From a virus, in IMG/VR virus record IMGVR_UViG_3300021959_000074, positions 1 to 48,386 of that record: a stretch of DNA of 48,386 nt; one strand, written 5' to 3'. Below the pieces are notes generated by a model. It did no database searches. It was given only the letters and a program-made list of their open reading frames with translations, and had not been told where the DNA came from. Positions 39,838 through 46,944 of the stretch are shown here, piece after piece (positions within the stretch are counted from its first letter, which is position 1; each line of letters starts with the position of its first letter). The position numbers and the translations under genes are program-made.

Positions 39838-40698
39838 ATGCAATTAAGTTCAGTTTATTTATTATCAAACAAAATAGACGTATTCACGAATGCGTTGGCT
39901 TCCTGGCAAACTGAGAGGTATCGTAGAGTGTATAATCGCAACTTAAAAATTTATCGTAGTGTTGACAATCGTATTGATATACAGGTACGTAACTCAGATC
40001 AAAAAGCGCAAAACGTGACTGGGTCTACACTGGTATTTAACCTGATCTCTAGAGAGGATAAAAATTTAATTCTATCTAAAGATTGCATAACAGTAGATGC
40101 TGTAAAAGGTCGAGTTTATGTTAATTTGACCAAGGCTGAATTAGAAGATATTGAAAAAGGATTCTATGCATACAGTGTAGTGTCTGAAACTAGAACATCT
40201 GTAAATACAGATAGCACCACGGATGAATATACAGTATCAAATAGAAAAGCACTATATATTGATAGTCAATATGGTGTTGTTAGTCCTATAGAAGTGTCCG
40301 GGGATGTTTTAGGAGATACCACACAAACATTAACTGTTAATAAGTTTGAATATGTAAATCCTGCTACATTAGGAGAATCAGATCCAGACTATTATATTTC
40401 TAGTATTATAGACACTAAAGGCGAAAACGAAGTACCGCAAAGTCTGCACACTTTCCAATTTAACTTTAACAATTACATTGGGCAAGTTACTATTCAGGCA
40501 AGTTTAAACGAAGGAGGTGTACCTCACGAATGGGTTGATGTACAATCCTCAGATGTAACCCCGGGTTCAAATACATTTTCTGTTTCACTAGAAACTACAT
40601 TATATAAAAATGTGGTAGGTAAATGGAATTTCTTTAGAATCAAACATATTCCGAACAATTCGAACACAGGAACGCTTGACACGATATTATACAGATAG
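39838..40698 (+). CDS. Virion structural protein, baseplate/receptor-binding-type
   Basis: A 286-aa, beta-rich protein. Residues 35-110 (NLKIYRSVDNRIDIQVRNSD, then TGSTLVFNLISREDKNLILS and GRVYVNLTKAELEDIEKGFY) have the layout of BppU-like N-terminal domains that attach phage baseplate and fibre proteins. The C-terminal half (HTFQFNFNNYIGQVTIQASL, then GGVPHEWVDV and NVVGKWNFFRIKHI) is a second beta sandwich. Such two-domain proteins are common in marine T4-like phages as structural proteins of unknown location. It is a single late gene with its own promoter, followed by an early promoter for primase. Confidence 0.7.
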   Translation: MQLSSVYLLSNKIDVFTNALASWQTERYRRVYNRNLKIYRSVDNRIDIQVRNSDQKAQNVTGSTLVFNLISREDKNLILSKDCITVDAVKGRVYVNLTKAELEDIEKGFYAYSVVSETRTSVNTDSTTDEYTVSNRKALYIDSQYGVVSPIEVSGDVLGDTTQTLTVNKFEYVNPATLGESDPDYYISSIIDTKGENEVPQSLHTFQFNFNNYIGQVTIQASLNEGGVPHEWVDVQSSDVTPGSNTFSVSLETTLYKNVVGKWNFFRIKHIPNNSNTGTLDTILYR

Positions 40699-40704
40699 TA
40701 CAAT
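40676..40704 (+). promoter_or_regulatory. Sigma-70 promoter for primase, leaderless geometry
   Basis: TTGACA at 40676-40681, a 17-nt spacer, and TACAAT at 40699-40704. The predicted +1 is 40711, the A of the primase ATG. It is embedded in the last codons of the structural gene. Confidence 0.7.
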
Positions 40705-40710
40705 ATATGT

Positions 40711-41736
40711 ATGACTCTGGTAATCGATTCTTTTAGAAAACTACTCCCTGCGAGAGCAAAATCCAATCCTAGCGGTTGGACATCATTTAACGCCCCTTGT
40801 TGTCAGCATCGAGGACATAGTCCAGATTCTCGCAAACGAGGTGGTATTAGATTTGCTGACGGTATTGTCTTTAACTGTTTTAACTGTAAATTCACTGCTA
40901 GTTGGCAACCAGGACGTGGGTTGTCTGAGAAATTTAAATCGTTGTGCCGATGGCTAGGTGCAAATGAAGATATGATCAAGGATCTTGTGTTCGAGGCACT
41001 CAAGACTGAATCCCCCGAATACAAACCAGAGTCTTTCAAGCCAAAAGTAGAATTCACCAAAAAGGATCTTCCCGAAGGCAGTCTTAGATTGCTAGATTGG
41101 ATTGATACTGATCTGCCTAGTGATATCGAAGAAAAGATTGCAGAAGTCATAATGTATCTAGAAAGCCGAGGGCAAGATCCTTTGAGTGGTGATTTTTATT
41201 GGTCACCGTTAGGAGGATTTGATAAACGTGTAACTATTCCATTTACATATAAAAACGAGATAGTTGGTTATACATCAAGACGTGTTGATAAAGGAAAACC
41301 AAAATATCTCAGCGATCATCATAACGGATTTGTTTTTAATGTAGATAATCAAAAAGAAGAACAAAAATATATTTTTGTTGTAGAAGGTCCGTTTGATGCA
41401 TTAAACATTGGAGGAGTAGCATTACTCACTAACGATGTTAATGACACACAGGCTAGGATAATTAATAGTTTAGGGCACGAAGTTATCGTTATTCCAGATC
41501 AAGATAGTGCTGGATTAAACTTAGTATCTAAAGCCGCAGAGTTAGGTTGGAGTGTAGCATTTCCAAACTGGGATGATCATATCAAAGATGTCAGTGACGC
41601 TGTACAACAATACGGTAAACTTTTTGTAATTGTTGATGCCATTAAAACTGCACAACAAGGACAAATTAAAATTAATGTTGCAAAACATAAAATGGAACAA
41701 AAAATAGAAAGGTTAGAATATGAAGAAAATAATTGA
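40711..41736 (+). CDS. 61: DNA primase gp61
   Basis: A 341-aa primase that makes RNA primers with helicase gp41 (T4 gp61 is 342 aa). The N-terminal zinc domain has C30-C31-x-H33 and C56-x2-C59 (NCFNC), followed by a basic loop. The TOPRIM domain is marked by VVEGPFDAL near residue 225 (catalytic Glu) and IPDQDSAG near residue 261 (metal-binding DxD). The C-terminal helix KMEQKIERLEYEENN may contact the helicase. A small gene and a carbamoyltransferase lie between it and gp41. The start codon coincides with the predicted transcript start. Confidence 0.93.
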   Translation: MTLVIDSFRKLLPARAKSNPSGWTSFNAPCCQHRGHSPDSRKRGGIRFADGIVFNCFNCKFTASWQPGRGLSEKFKSLCRWLGANEDMIKDLVFEALKTESPEYKPESFKPKVEFTKKDLPEGSLRLLDWIDTDLPSDIEEKIAEVIMYLESRGQDPLSGDFYWSPLGGFDKRVTIPFTYKNEIVGYTSRRVDKGKPKYLSDHHNGFVFNVDNQKEEQKYIFVVEGPFDALNIGGVALLTNDVNDTQARIINSLGHEVIVIPDQDSAGLNLVSKAAELGWSVAFPNWDDHIKDVSDAVQQYGKLFVIVDAIKTAQQGQIKINVAKHKMEQKIERLEYEENN

Positions 41737-41833
41737 ATGGCTTCTTAAACCCTATCGCAAATTCCAACAGCATAGACAATTTAAGAAAAGAATTAAACAA
41801 CTTAAAAAACAGGATCCTTTTATATACAAATGA
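41720..41833 (+). CDS. 37-aa conserved small basic protein
   Basis: A short reading frame starting with an ATG inside the primase 3' end. It encodes MKKIIEWLLKPYRKF, then an RQFKKRIKQLKKQ helix and DPFIYK at the end. The '(K)KRi..LkkqDPFIYk' C-terminus is one I recall as a conserved short phage protein in marine T4-like genomes. The gene overlaps primase (17 nt) and carbamoyltransferase (ATGA, 4 nt), so it fits into a coupled primase unit. Function unknown; the amphipathic basic helix could bind membrane or nucleic acid. Confidence 0.65.
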   Translation: MKKIIEWLLKPYRKFQQHRQFKKRIKQLKKQDPFIYK

Positions 41834-42795
41834 TTACTTGGGGAATAAACGCACTCAATCACGATGCTAGTATCGCTGTTGTTAAAGATGGCGAACTGAT
41901 TTTTTGGAAACGTTCTTCAGAATATACCAATGTAGTTGGCGATCAGTTCTTATGTCGTCAGCTCATACAGGATGCTACAAAAGCAGGTGGTTGTCATCCT
42001 AACGAAGTCGTCTGGTATGAGAATGCTTGGTTAAAGAAAACCAGACAATTATATGCAGGACAATATCGTTGGGCTTTTAGTTACAGCGAACTTCCTAAAG
42101 TATATTTGAAAAAATTAAAAATTAAATATCGTAAATTTAAATATGTTCCGCATCACTTATCGCACGCGGCCGCTGGTTACTTAACTTCTCCATTTAAGAA
42201 TGCTGTTATCGTAGTGTTAGATGCACTAGGAGAATGGGAATCAAGCACTATATGGTATGCACGTGGTAGGACTTTTGAGAAAGTGTGGAGCCGTAAATAT
42301 CCAACTAGTCTTGGATTATTTTATTCAGCATTTACAGATCTAATAGGACTAAAACCTATCAGTGAAGAACACGAACTACAAAAATTAAGTGATCAAGGAA
42401 ATCCTACTAGATACAAATTATTAGTTAAAGATTTTTGGACTAGCGATTGGCAATTAAGACAGAATTTACACAAAGGTGTTAGAGACTGGAAAGGTTATTT
42501 CCAATATTCTGATCGTGCAGATGTTGCCGCGGCAGTACAGGAAGTATTCGAAAAACAGGCACAGAAAGTTTTTGATATCGCTAAAGAATACAGTGATAAT
42601 TTAGTATATATGGGCGGATGTGCTATGAACAGCAAGTTTAATAAAAAATTAGAGAATCAGTTCAAAGGCATATGGAGTTTACCAGTACCTGGAGATAGCG
42701 CCAGCGCTATAGGATGCGCTTTATATAGCCAAAACACTAGAATAGAGTGGAAAGGTTCACTTGCAAAACACATTAAAATCAAGTATAATAATTAG
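41830..42795 (+). CDS. Carbamoyltransferase (NodU/CmcH-type), short form
   Basis: A 321-aa protein of the NodU/CmcH/HypF-like family, which transfers carbamoyl groups to sugars or other hydroxyls. The N-terminus GINALNHDASIAVVKDGEL is the family's 'G...g.HDaS.a...dG.l' opening. HHLSHAAAGYLTSPFKNAVI near residue 112 holds the catalytic 'HH..HA..a' metal and acceptor site, followed by LDALGEWES and, near the C-terminus, VYMGGCAMNSKFNKKL. Full-length members are about 550-600 aa with a C-terminal YrdC-like part; this is a short version, as in other T4-like marine phages. Its position between primase and helicase is unrelated to replication and suggests a glycan role. Confidence 0.85.
   Translation: MITWGINALNHDASIAVVKDGELIFWKRSSEYTNVVGDQFLCRQLIQDATKAGGCHPNEVVWYENAWLKKTRQLYAGQYRWAFSYSELPKVYLKKLKIKYRKFKYVPHHLSHAAAGYLTSPFKNAVIVVLDALGEWESSTIWYARGRTFEKVWSRKYPTSLGLFYSAFTDLIGLKPISEEHELQKLSDQGNPTRYKLLVKDFWTSDWQLRQNLHKGVRDWKGYFQYSDRADVAAAVQEVFEKQAQKVFDIAKEYSDNLVYMGGCAMNSKFNKKLENQFKGIWSLPVPGDSASAIGCALYSQNTRIEWKGSLAKHIKIKYNN
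42761..42789 (+). promoter_or_regulatory. Sigma-70 promoter for gp41, near-leaderless
   Basis: TTGCAA at 42761-42766, a 17-nt spacer, and TATAAT at 42784-42789. The predicted +1 is 42796, 2 nt before the ATG at 42798. It lies within the end of the carbamoyltransferase gene. Confidence 0.6.
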
Positions 42796-42797
42796 AT

Positions 42798-44222
42798 ATG
42801 CAAAACAACGATTACGGACCAGAAGTACAAAAACTATATCTTGAACTGATGCTTTCAAATGCTGAAACATTTGTTAGATGCCAAGGTATCTTTGATCACA
42901 CATTGTTTGATCGCAAACTACAAGATGCGGCGGAGTTTATCAACGAATATACCAAACAATACAGCGTGATGCCTGACTTTGATATGGTTAATACACATTG
43001 CCGTACAGATCTAAAGAAGCCAGAAGAGATCAAAGAAGGACACTTAGATTGGTTGATGGATGAATTTGAACAGTTTACTAGACACAAAGCATTAGAACGT
43101 GCGATCATCAATTCAGCAGATCTATTAGAAAAGAATGATTATGGACAGGTAGAATCCATGATCAAAGAAGCAGTACAGATAGGATTAGCCAAAGACTTAG
43201 GTACAGATTACTTTAGTGATCCTAGAGCTAGGCTACAGGGATTGCGTGACAAGAACGGACAGATTTCGACGGGATGGCCAGCGCTTGACAATCGTTTGTT
43301 CGGTGGCATGAATCGAGGCGAGTTGAATATTTTTGCGGGAGGATCAGGTGCTGGCAAATCCTTGTTCTTGGCAAATCTAGGTGTTAACTGGGCGTTACAG
43401 GGACTCAATGTTGTTTATCTAACATTAGAACTTTCAGAAGCGTTAGTTAGTATGCGTATCGATAGTATGATCACAGGCATTCCAACACGTGAAGTGTTTA
43501 AGAGCTTAGATGATGTCGAGATGAAAGTTAAGATGATAGGCAAGAAATCAGGTAGCCTACAGGTAAAATATATGCCAAGTGGTAAGACATCTAATGATGT
43601 TAGAGCATATCTAAAAGAGTATGAGATTAAAGTAGGCAAGCGTGTAGATGTGTTGTTGGTAGATTACTTAGATTTATTAATGCCTAACAGCCGTAAGATA
43701 TCTCCAGCGGATCTATTCATCAAAGACAAGTATGTAAGTGAAGAATTGCGTAACCTAGCGATGGAATTAGATTGTGTGTTCGTGACAGCGGCACAGTTAA
43801 ACAGGGGTGCTGTAGAAGAAGTAGAATTTGATCACAGCCATATCTCAGGTGGTTTGAGCAAGATACAGACAGCAGATAACGTATTTGGTATCTTTACATC
43901 AAGAGCTATGCGTGAGCGTGGTAGATATCAGATACAGTTAATGAAGACCAGATCAAGCAGTGGTGTTGGTATGAAGGTTGATCTAGAATACAACATGGAA
44001 ACACTACGCATTTCAGATCTACCAGAAGACGAGCAGGAACACTCAGGATCAGCACCAAGAGGCACATCTAGTATCATAAACGACATCAAACGAAAATCTA
44101 ACGTAAATCAAGAAAACAGAGAAGAACCTACACAAGGCGTACCAGTAGGACGAGTCAAGGCACATGTTGAAAGCACCAAGTTAAGAGAAATATTAAACAA
44201 CATGGGCGGAGATGAAGACTAG
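42798..44222 (+). CDS. 41: Replicative DNA helicase gp41
   Basis: A 474-aa DnaB-type hexameric helicase that unwinds the fork ahead of the leading strand and works with primase gp61. The N-terminal helical domain occupies residues 1-150, and the RecA-like domain begins with ISTGWPALDNRLFGGMNRGE. Walker A GGSGAGKS is at about residues 180-187 and Walker B VDVLLVDYLDLLM near residue 283. FVTAAQLNRGAVEEVEFDHS carries the H3-like sensor, and the C-terminal 60 residues are charged and possibly disordered. T4 gp41 is 475 aa. The stop overlaps the next gene by 11 nt. Confidence 0.94.
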   Translation: MQNNDYGPEVQKLYLELMLSNAETFVRCQGIFDHTLFDRKLQDAAEFINEYTKQYSVMPDFDMVNTHCRTDLKKPEEIKEGHLDWLMDEFEQFTRHKALERAIINSADLLEKNDYGQVESMIKEAVQIGLAKDLGTDYFSDPRARLQGLRDKNGQISTGWPALDNRLFGGMNRGELNIFAGGSGAGKSLFLANLGVNWALQGLNVVYLTLELSEALVSMRIDSMITGIPTREVFKSLDDVEMKVKMIGKKSGSLQVKYMPSGKTSNDVRAYLKEYEIKVGKRVDVLLVDYLDLLMPNSRKISPADLFIKDKYVSEELRNLAMELDCVFVTAAQLNRGAVEEVEFDHSHISGGLSKIQTADNVFGIFTSRAMRERGRYQIQLMKTRSSSGVGMKVDLEYNMETLRISDLPEDEQEHSGSAPRGTSSIINDIKRKSNVNQENREEPTQGVPVGRVKAHVESTKLREILNNMGGDED

Positions 44223-44451
44223 AAAGATACATTTGGCGTTTTGGGAAGAAACCTACGAATCTGAAAACATAGACGTAGATTGGCCTAGGATACAGCGTGA
44301 GCTAGGACAAGATCATCTAGAGTGGTTATTATCTCTGCCTCACGAGCGAGGACAGCTAATGGTAGAAAGATCCAATGGTAGGTATAATCTAGTAGCCGAA
44401 TTCTACGATGATGTTACCGCTGTAGATTACCATTTAAGGTGGGCTAAATAG
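44212..44451 (+). CDS. Hypothetical protein downstream of gp41
   Basis: A 79-aa protein that I do not recognise. It has KIHLAFWEETYESENIDVDW near the N-terminus, RELGQDHLEWLLSLPHE in the middle and YHLRWAK at the end. Mixed alpha/beta, weakly acidic, no motifs. Its ATG is in the last codons of gp41 and its stop codon overlaps the late promoter of the next gene. Coexpression with helicase is therefore likely. Confidence 0.55.
   Translation: MKTRKIHLAFWEETYESENIDVDWPRIQRELGQDHLEWLLSLPHERGQLMVERSNGRYNLVAEFYDDVTAVDYHLRWAK
44443..44450 (+). promoter_or_regulatory. Late promoter for the nucleotidyltransferase gene
   Basis: GCTAAATA, then 4 nt (GTGT) and the ATG at 44455. The predicted +1 is within one base of the start codon, so this would also be leaderless. 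It overlaps the preceding stop. Confidence 0.55.
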
Positions 44452-44454
44452 TGT

Positions 44455-45177
44455 ATGCTTCTAAGAGAACTATACAACCTACACGAAGAACTTGACGGCG
44501 TCACGGTCAATCGTGACCTCAATCCTAAAATATGGTCAGATAACGGATTAAAACCCGAGATAACTGCCAAACTAAAGAAAATAGCAGATAGTTTTGAAAC
44601 ATTCATAGGCATAGATCTCGACATAGTCGATCTAACGCTGACAGGCAGTAACGCTAATTACACCTGGACACCTTACAGTGATCTAGACCTGCACCTAATG
44701 GTCGAAGGTGAAGTCACTGATGCTATGCGTGAATTGTTCAATGCTAAAAAAGCACTGTGGAACGAACAGCACGATATCAAGATCAAAGGTATACCTGTAG
44801 AAGTCTATGTACAAGGCACCCAAGAAGAACATCACAGCACGGGCGTTTATAGCATCAACGACAGCCAGTGGTTGGTCGAGCCCGTGAAACAGCGACCCGA
44901 GGTAGATGACTCTGCTATACAGGCCAAACAGGCCAGCATGATCCATGACATACAGCTAGCTCTAACTAACAGCGATCTAGATGATTTACGGACAGTAAAA
45001 GATCGTTTAACGAACATGAGAAAAGCTGGACTGGCTCGCGGAGGCGAATGGTCAGTGGAGAATCAAGTGTTCAAAAACCTAAGGAATCTAGGTGTCATAG
45101 AAGAGATAGTTGAAAAGATAAGAGCGTTAGAAGACCAAGAATTAAGCCTAGAGCAACAGACTCCCAGTTTAGATTAA
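44455..45177 (+). CDS. Pol-beta-superfamily nucleotidyltransferase-like protein
   Basis: A 240-aa protein with a nucleotidyltransferase signature: TLTGSNANYTWTPYSDLDLH has G64-S65 and D76-x-D78, the 'GS...(S)DlDl' metal-binding motif of the pol-beta/MNT fold. A third acidic residue is expected in the following strand GIPVEVYVQG (E at about residue 120). The C-terminal half is helical (MIHDIQLALTNSDLDDLRTV, then VKDRLTNMRKAG). Members attach NMP to RNA, antibiotics or proteins. Late promoter geometry implies late, leaderless expression. Its stop codon overlaps that of a convergent minus gene (shared TTAA). Confidence 0.72.
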   Translation: MLLRELYNLHEELDGVTVNRDLNPKIWSDNGLKPEITAKLKKIADSFETFIGIDLDIVDLTLTGSNANYTWTPYSDLDLHLMVEGEVTDAMRELFNAKKALWNEQHDIKIKGIPVEVYVQGTQEEHHSTGVYSINDSQWLVEPVKQRPEVDDSAIQAKQASMIHDIQLALTNSDLDDLRTVKDRLTNMRKAGLARGGEWSVENQVFKNLRNLGVIEEIVEKIRALEDQELSLEQQTPSLD

Positions 45178-45383
45178 CCCTGCCTCGTCGAAGGCGTGTA
45201 TTCCACCAAAAACCCCTGCCACGGCTCTCCAGTCCTTTCAGTCAAGGTCTGCGCTAACTGATCAGCCTGTGCCTGTGCTAATGCACGCTGGCTGTGCGGT
45301 ATGTGATAACCATCTAGATTCTGCGTCTTTTGTGTAGCACCTGATAGGGTGTTACGGGCTTTGGGTAATAGATATGTTGGCAT
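45174..45383 (-). CDS. Small late protein, unknown function
   Basis: A 69-aa protein, basic, with a Gln/Ala-rich middle (HSQRALAQAQADQLAQTL) that may form a short helix. GGGAGGAG lies before the ATG at 45383, so this late gene has a normal ribosome binding site, and a GATAAATA late promoter is upstream. No motif is recognised. The stop shares bases with the stop of the convergent nucleotidyltransferase gene. Confidence 0.6.
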   Translation of the reverse strand: MPTYLLPKARNTLSGATQKTQNLDGYHIPHSQRALAQAQADQLAQTLTERTGEPWQGFLVEYTPSTRQG

Positions 45384-45399
45384 AATTGCTCCTCCCGTG

Positions 45400-45407
45400 T
45401 ATTTATC
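45400..45407 (-). promoter_or_regulatory. Late promoter for the 69-aa gene
   Basis: GATAAATA on the minus strand with predicted +1 at 45394, an 11-nt leader and a GGGAGGAG ribosome binding site. It marks a late unit transcribed toward 45174. Confidence 0.55.
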
Positions 45408-45542
45408 AGCCGCAGAGCGGTAAAGCGATTTTTACAGAGCTACGAAGTAGCTGAGCGATAGCGCAAAAAATTTGGTAGCGACAGCTAGCGTGGCTGGTTA
45501 ACAGATCAGATAATACCAGCAGAGTTGCTCCTGCTGGGTGCT
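45408..45542. other. Non-coding stretch with several hairpins
   Basis: I see no convincing gene here. AGCTAC at 45438-45443 and GTAGCT at 45447-45452 form a tight hairpin, and CCAGCAG at 45516-45522 with CTGCTGG at 45531-45537 forms a 7-bp stem with an 8-nt loop. It could hold a structured RNA, or simply be leader DNA. No tRNA-like cloverleaf is seen. If the doubtful 64-aa frame at 45543 is not real, the gene-free stretch runs to 45788, about 380 nt. Confidence 0.4.
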
Positions 45543-45737
45543 CTACCTTGCTGATGAGGATGAACGTCGCACTAAGGTCGATTGTGCAAGGATTAGTAGT
45601 ATATATGCACTAATACCAACAATAATAACAACAACACTACTATAGTCATGATTGGGTCGGGTTTTTTCACAGTAATTAAAAAAGCATGCTGTACAGTGCT
45701 TAGGGTTACATAGTGCTGTCAGCACGATATCGGACAT
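45543..45737 (-). CDS. Possible Cys-rich small membrane protein
   Basis: A possible 64-aa gene. Its N-terminal half has ALCNPKHCTACFFNYC, four Cys in a zinc- or disulfide-like arrangement, followed by SSVVVIIVGISAYILLILAQ, a hydrophobic membrane segment, then a short basic, Ser-rich tail. No Shine-Dalgarno or promoter is clear before the ATG at 45737, and a GTG nine bases upstream is in frame. Its reality is uncertain, but the Cys plus TM design is not typical of a random antisense frame. Confidence 0.3.
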   Translation of the reverse strand: MSDIVLTALCNPKHCTACFFNYCEKTRPNHDYSSVVVIIVGISAYILLILAQSTLVRRSSSSAR

Positions 45738-45788
45738 AGCGTTCACTGGCTGGCATGCTTTATAGTATATATCGGAAAACAGCAGAAA

Positions 45789-46349
45789 CTAGCCAAAATT
45801 GACGGTTAATGACGCTCTAGGACAGCGATGGCTCACTACTTGATGCAGGGTGCCAGCGGGTACAGCAACGGCTGAACTGCCCGTGAGCAGAACACTATCT
45901 TCACCTAAAAGCCACGTACACTCTCCATATAACTGCTTTACTATGACGTCATAAGGGTGCGAATGTGGTGGAAAGCTAGCGGCTCCACGATCCTGCTGTG
46001 ACATGTATATGTTAGCGGTAAACTGCTGTCCGTATGCACGCAAGGTAGTGTCTATGGTGCGCAGATCAGGGTGTATATCCAATACGTCAATGAGCTGTAT
46101 GGTATAGCCCGCGGTGTATATGTCCATGAAGCTACGGTAATCCAAGTATCCGTCCATGCTGTACATGCGTGCTACGAACTGGCGCTCTAACAGTCGACCT
46201 TCCCAGTCTATGACTGCTATGCTACCGTATTGATCAGTGTGCGAGTAGCGGAAAGGCCATCGCTTGCGGTTCTGTAGCTGATCTAATAGGAACGCTTCCG
46301 TGATATCCACGGACAACGTGTTTAAGTGTGTAACGAACTGATCCTGCAT
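45789..46349 (-). CDS. JmjC/Cupin-like oxygenase-type protein
   Basis: A 186-aa protein. SFPPHSHPYDVIVKQLYGEC near the C-terminus matches the '(F)gPH.D.yDvf..Q..G...W' core of Cupin_4/RoxA-type 2-oxoglutarate Fe(II) oxygenases, here with HxH instead of HxD, and VPAGTLHQVVSH provides the second His motif. Ribosomal oxygenases of this type hydroxylate protein side chains; other cupins bind sugars. The N-terminal 90 residues (RKRWPFRYSHTDQYGSIAVI and onward) are less distinctive. A substrate cannot be named. It is at the left end of the higher-G+C block and no clear promoter is seen upstream, so it may be transcribed from the 46.4-kb gap. Confidence 0.6.
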   Translation of the reverse strand: MQDQFVTHLNTLSVDITEAFLLDQLQNRKRWPFRYSHTDQYGSIAVIDWEGRLLERQFVARMYSMDGYLDYRSFMDIYTAGYTIQLIDVLDIHPDLRTIDTTLRAYGQQFTANIYMSQQDRGAASFPPHSHPYDVIVKQLYGECTWLLGEDSVLLTGSSAVAVPAGTLHQVVSHRCPRASLTVNFG

Positions 46350-46508
46350 CTAGTATGTATCAAAATGGGTGTACAGCCCAAAAAAAAATGGCCGCGCAGT
46401 TTTTTTATCATGCTGAAATGGGTCTGCAGGGGGTAAAAATCTGCTGTGCAAAAAATTATAGGGAAGTACTTATCTTTTCAGGGTGGTGATTTACAACCCC
46501 ATACCAAA
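46350..46508. other. Intergenic region upstream of the cupin-like gene
   Basis: About 160 nt without a supported gene. It contains A- and T-runs (46381-46389 and 46402-46408) and G-runs, and a TATAAT on the minus strand near 46454-46459 without a good -35. It probably holds the promoter for the cupin-like gene at 46349, but no strong match was found. Confidence 0.4.
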
Positions 46509-46533
46509 TAAAAAACGCACTATTGTAGTGCGT
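46509..46533 (-). terminator. Intrinsic terminator of the minus-strand small-protein block
   Basis: ACGCACTA at 46515-46522 pairs with TAGTGCGT at 46526-46533 (8 bp, 3-nt loop). On the minus strand the stem is followed by a run of T (the A-run at 46509-46514). It ends the genes transcribed from the right end. Confidence 0.85.
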
Positions 46534-46581
46534 AATATATTGCCCCTGCCCCACCATTGCCTCCGATGGACTCCGATGGTG

Positions 46582-46767
46582 TCAGCATCTGTCCGTCATC
46601 TCAGGTGTCCTGTCTTCGATCCTGACCTGACCGCCACATCTCACAGTGGCTTCGCCTTCCCAGTTGGCTATCTGATCCATCAGACCATGGTCGTTATTAG
46701 TAGCGCAGGCTGTTAACTGCGCTACACATAGTAACAGTACTAGCCTAGAAGTGGCTAGCAACCGCAT
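46582..46767 (-). CDS. Small lipoprotein
   Basis: A 61-aa predicted lipoprotein. Basic MRLLATSR, then LVLLLCVAQLTAC, which ends in a perfect lipobox L-T-A-C at residues 18-21, and a short polar domain ATNNDHGLMDQIANWEGE containing two further Cys, one of them the last residue. It would be cleaved and lipidated at C21 by signal peptidase II. It overlaps the end of the two-TM gene by 23 nt in another frame. Small phage lipoproteins act in superinfection exclusion or lysis; neither can be chosen here. Confidence 0.65.
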   Translation of the reverse strand: MRLLATSRLVLLLCVAQLTACATNNDHGLMDQIANWEGEATVRCGGQVRIEDRTPEMTDRC

Positions 46768-46909
46768 CTTTCAATCCCCATACTGCTATAGCTATGCCAC
46801 CTAGGGCTAATACTATCAGCTCCTGAGTGGTTACGATGCCGTTATAGAACCAGCCGTTAGCTACTATGAATGTTACCAAGCCTGCCATTATCCTTACTGT
46901 GCCTCGCAT
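46745..46909 (-). CDS. Small two-transmembrane protein
   Basis: A 54-aa protein with two hydrophobic segments: IMAGLVTFIVANGWFY (about residues 7-22) and LIVLALGGIAIAVWGL (about residues 31-46), with a positively charged N-terminus (MRGTVR). It could be a small holin-like or immunity-type protein, but no lysis gene is next to it. The start at 46909 is chosen for a GAGAGG ribosome binding site; an ATG at 46945 in frame, coupled to the upstream stop, would add 12 hydrophilic residues. The following lipoprotein gene overlaps it. Confidence 0.6.
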   Translation of the reverse strand: MRGTVRIMAGLVTFIVANGWFYNGIVTTQELIVLALGGIAIAVWGLKDAVASHF

Positions 46910-46944
46910 AATATCTTCCTCTCTGTGTATGTGTGTTGATAACA

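Noticed and set aside
46483-46716. Plus-strand 77-codon frame
   Set aside because: It runs through the minus-strand terminator and antisense to the lipoprotein gene, with no ribosome binding site.
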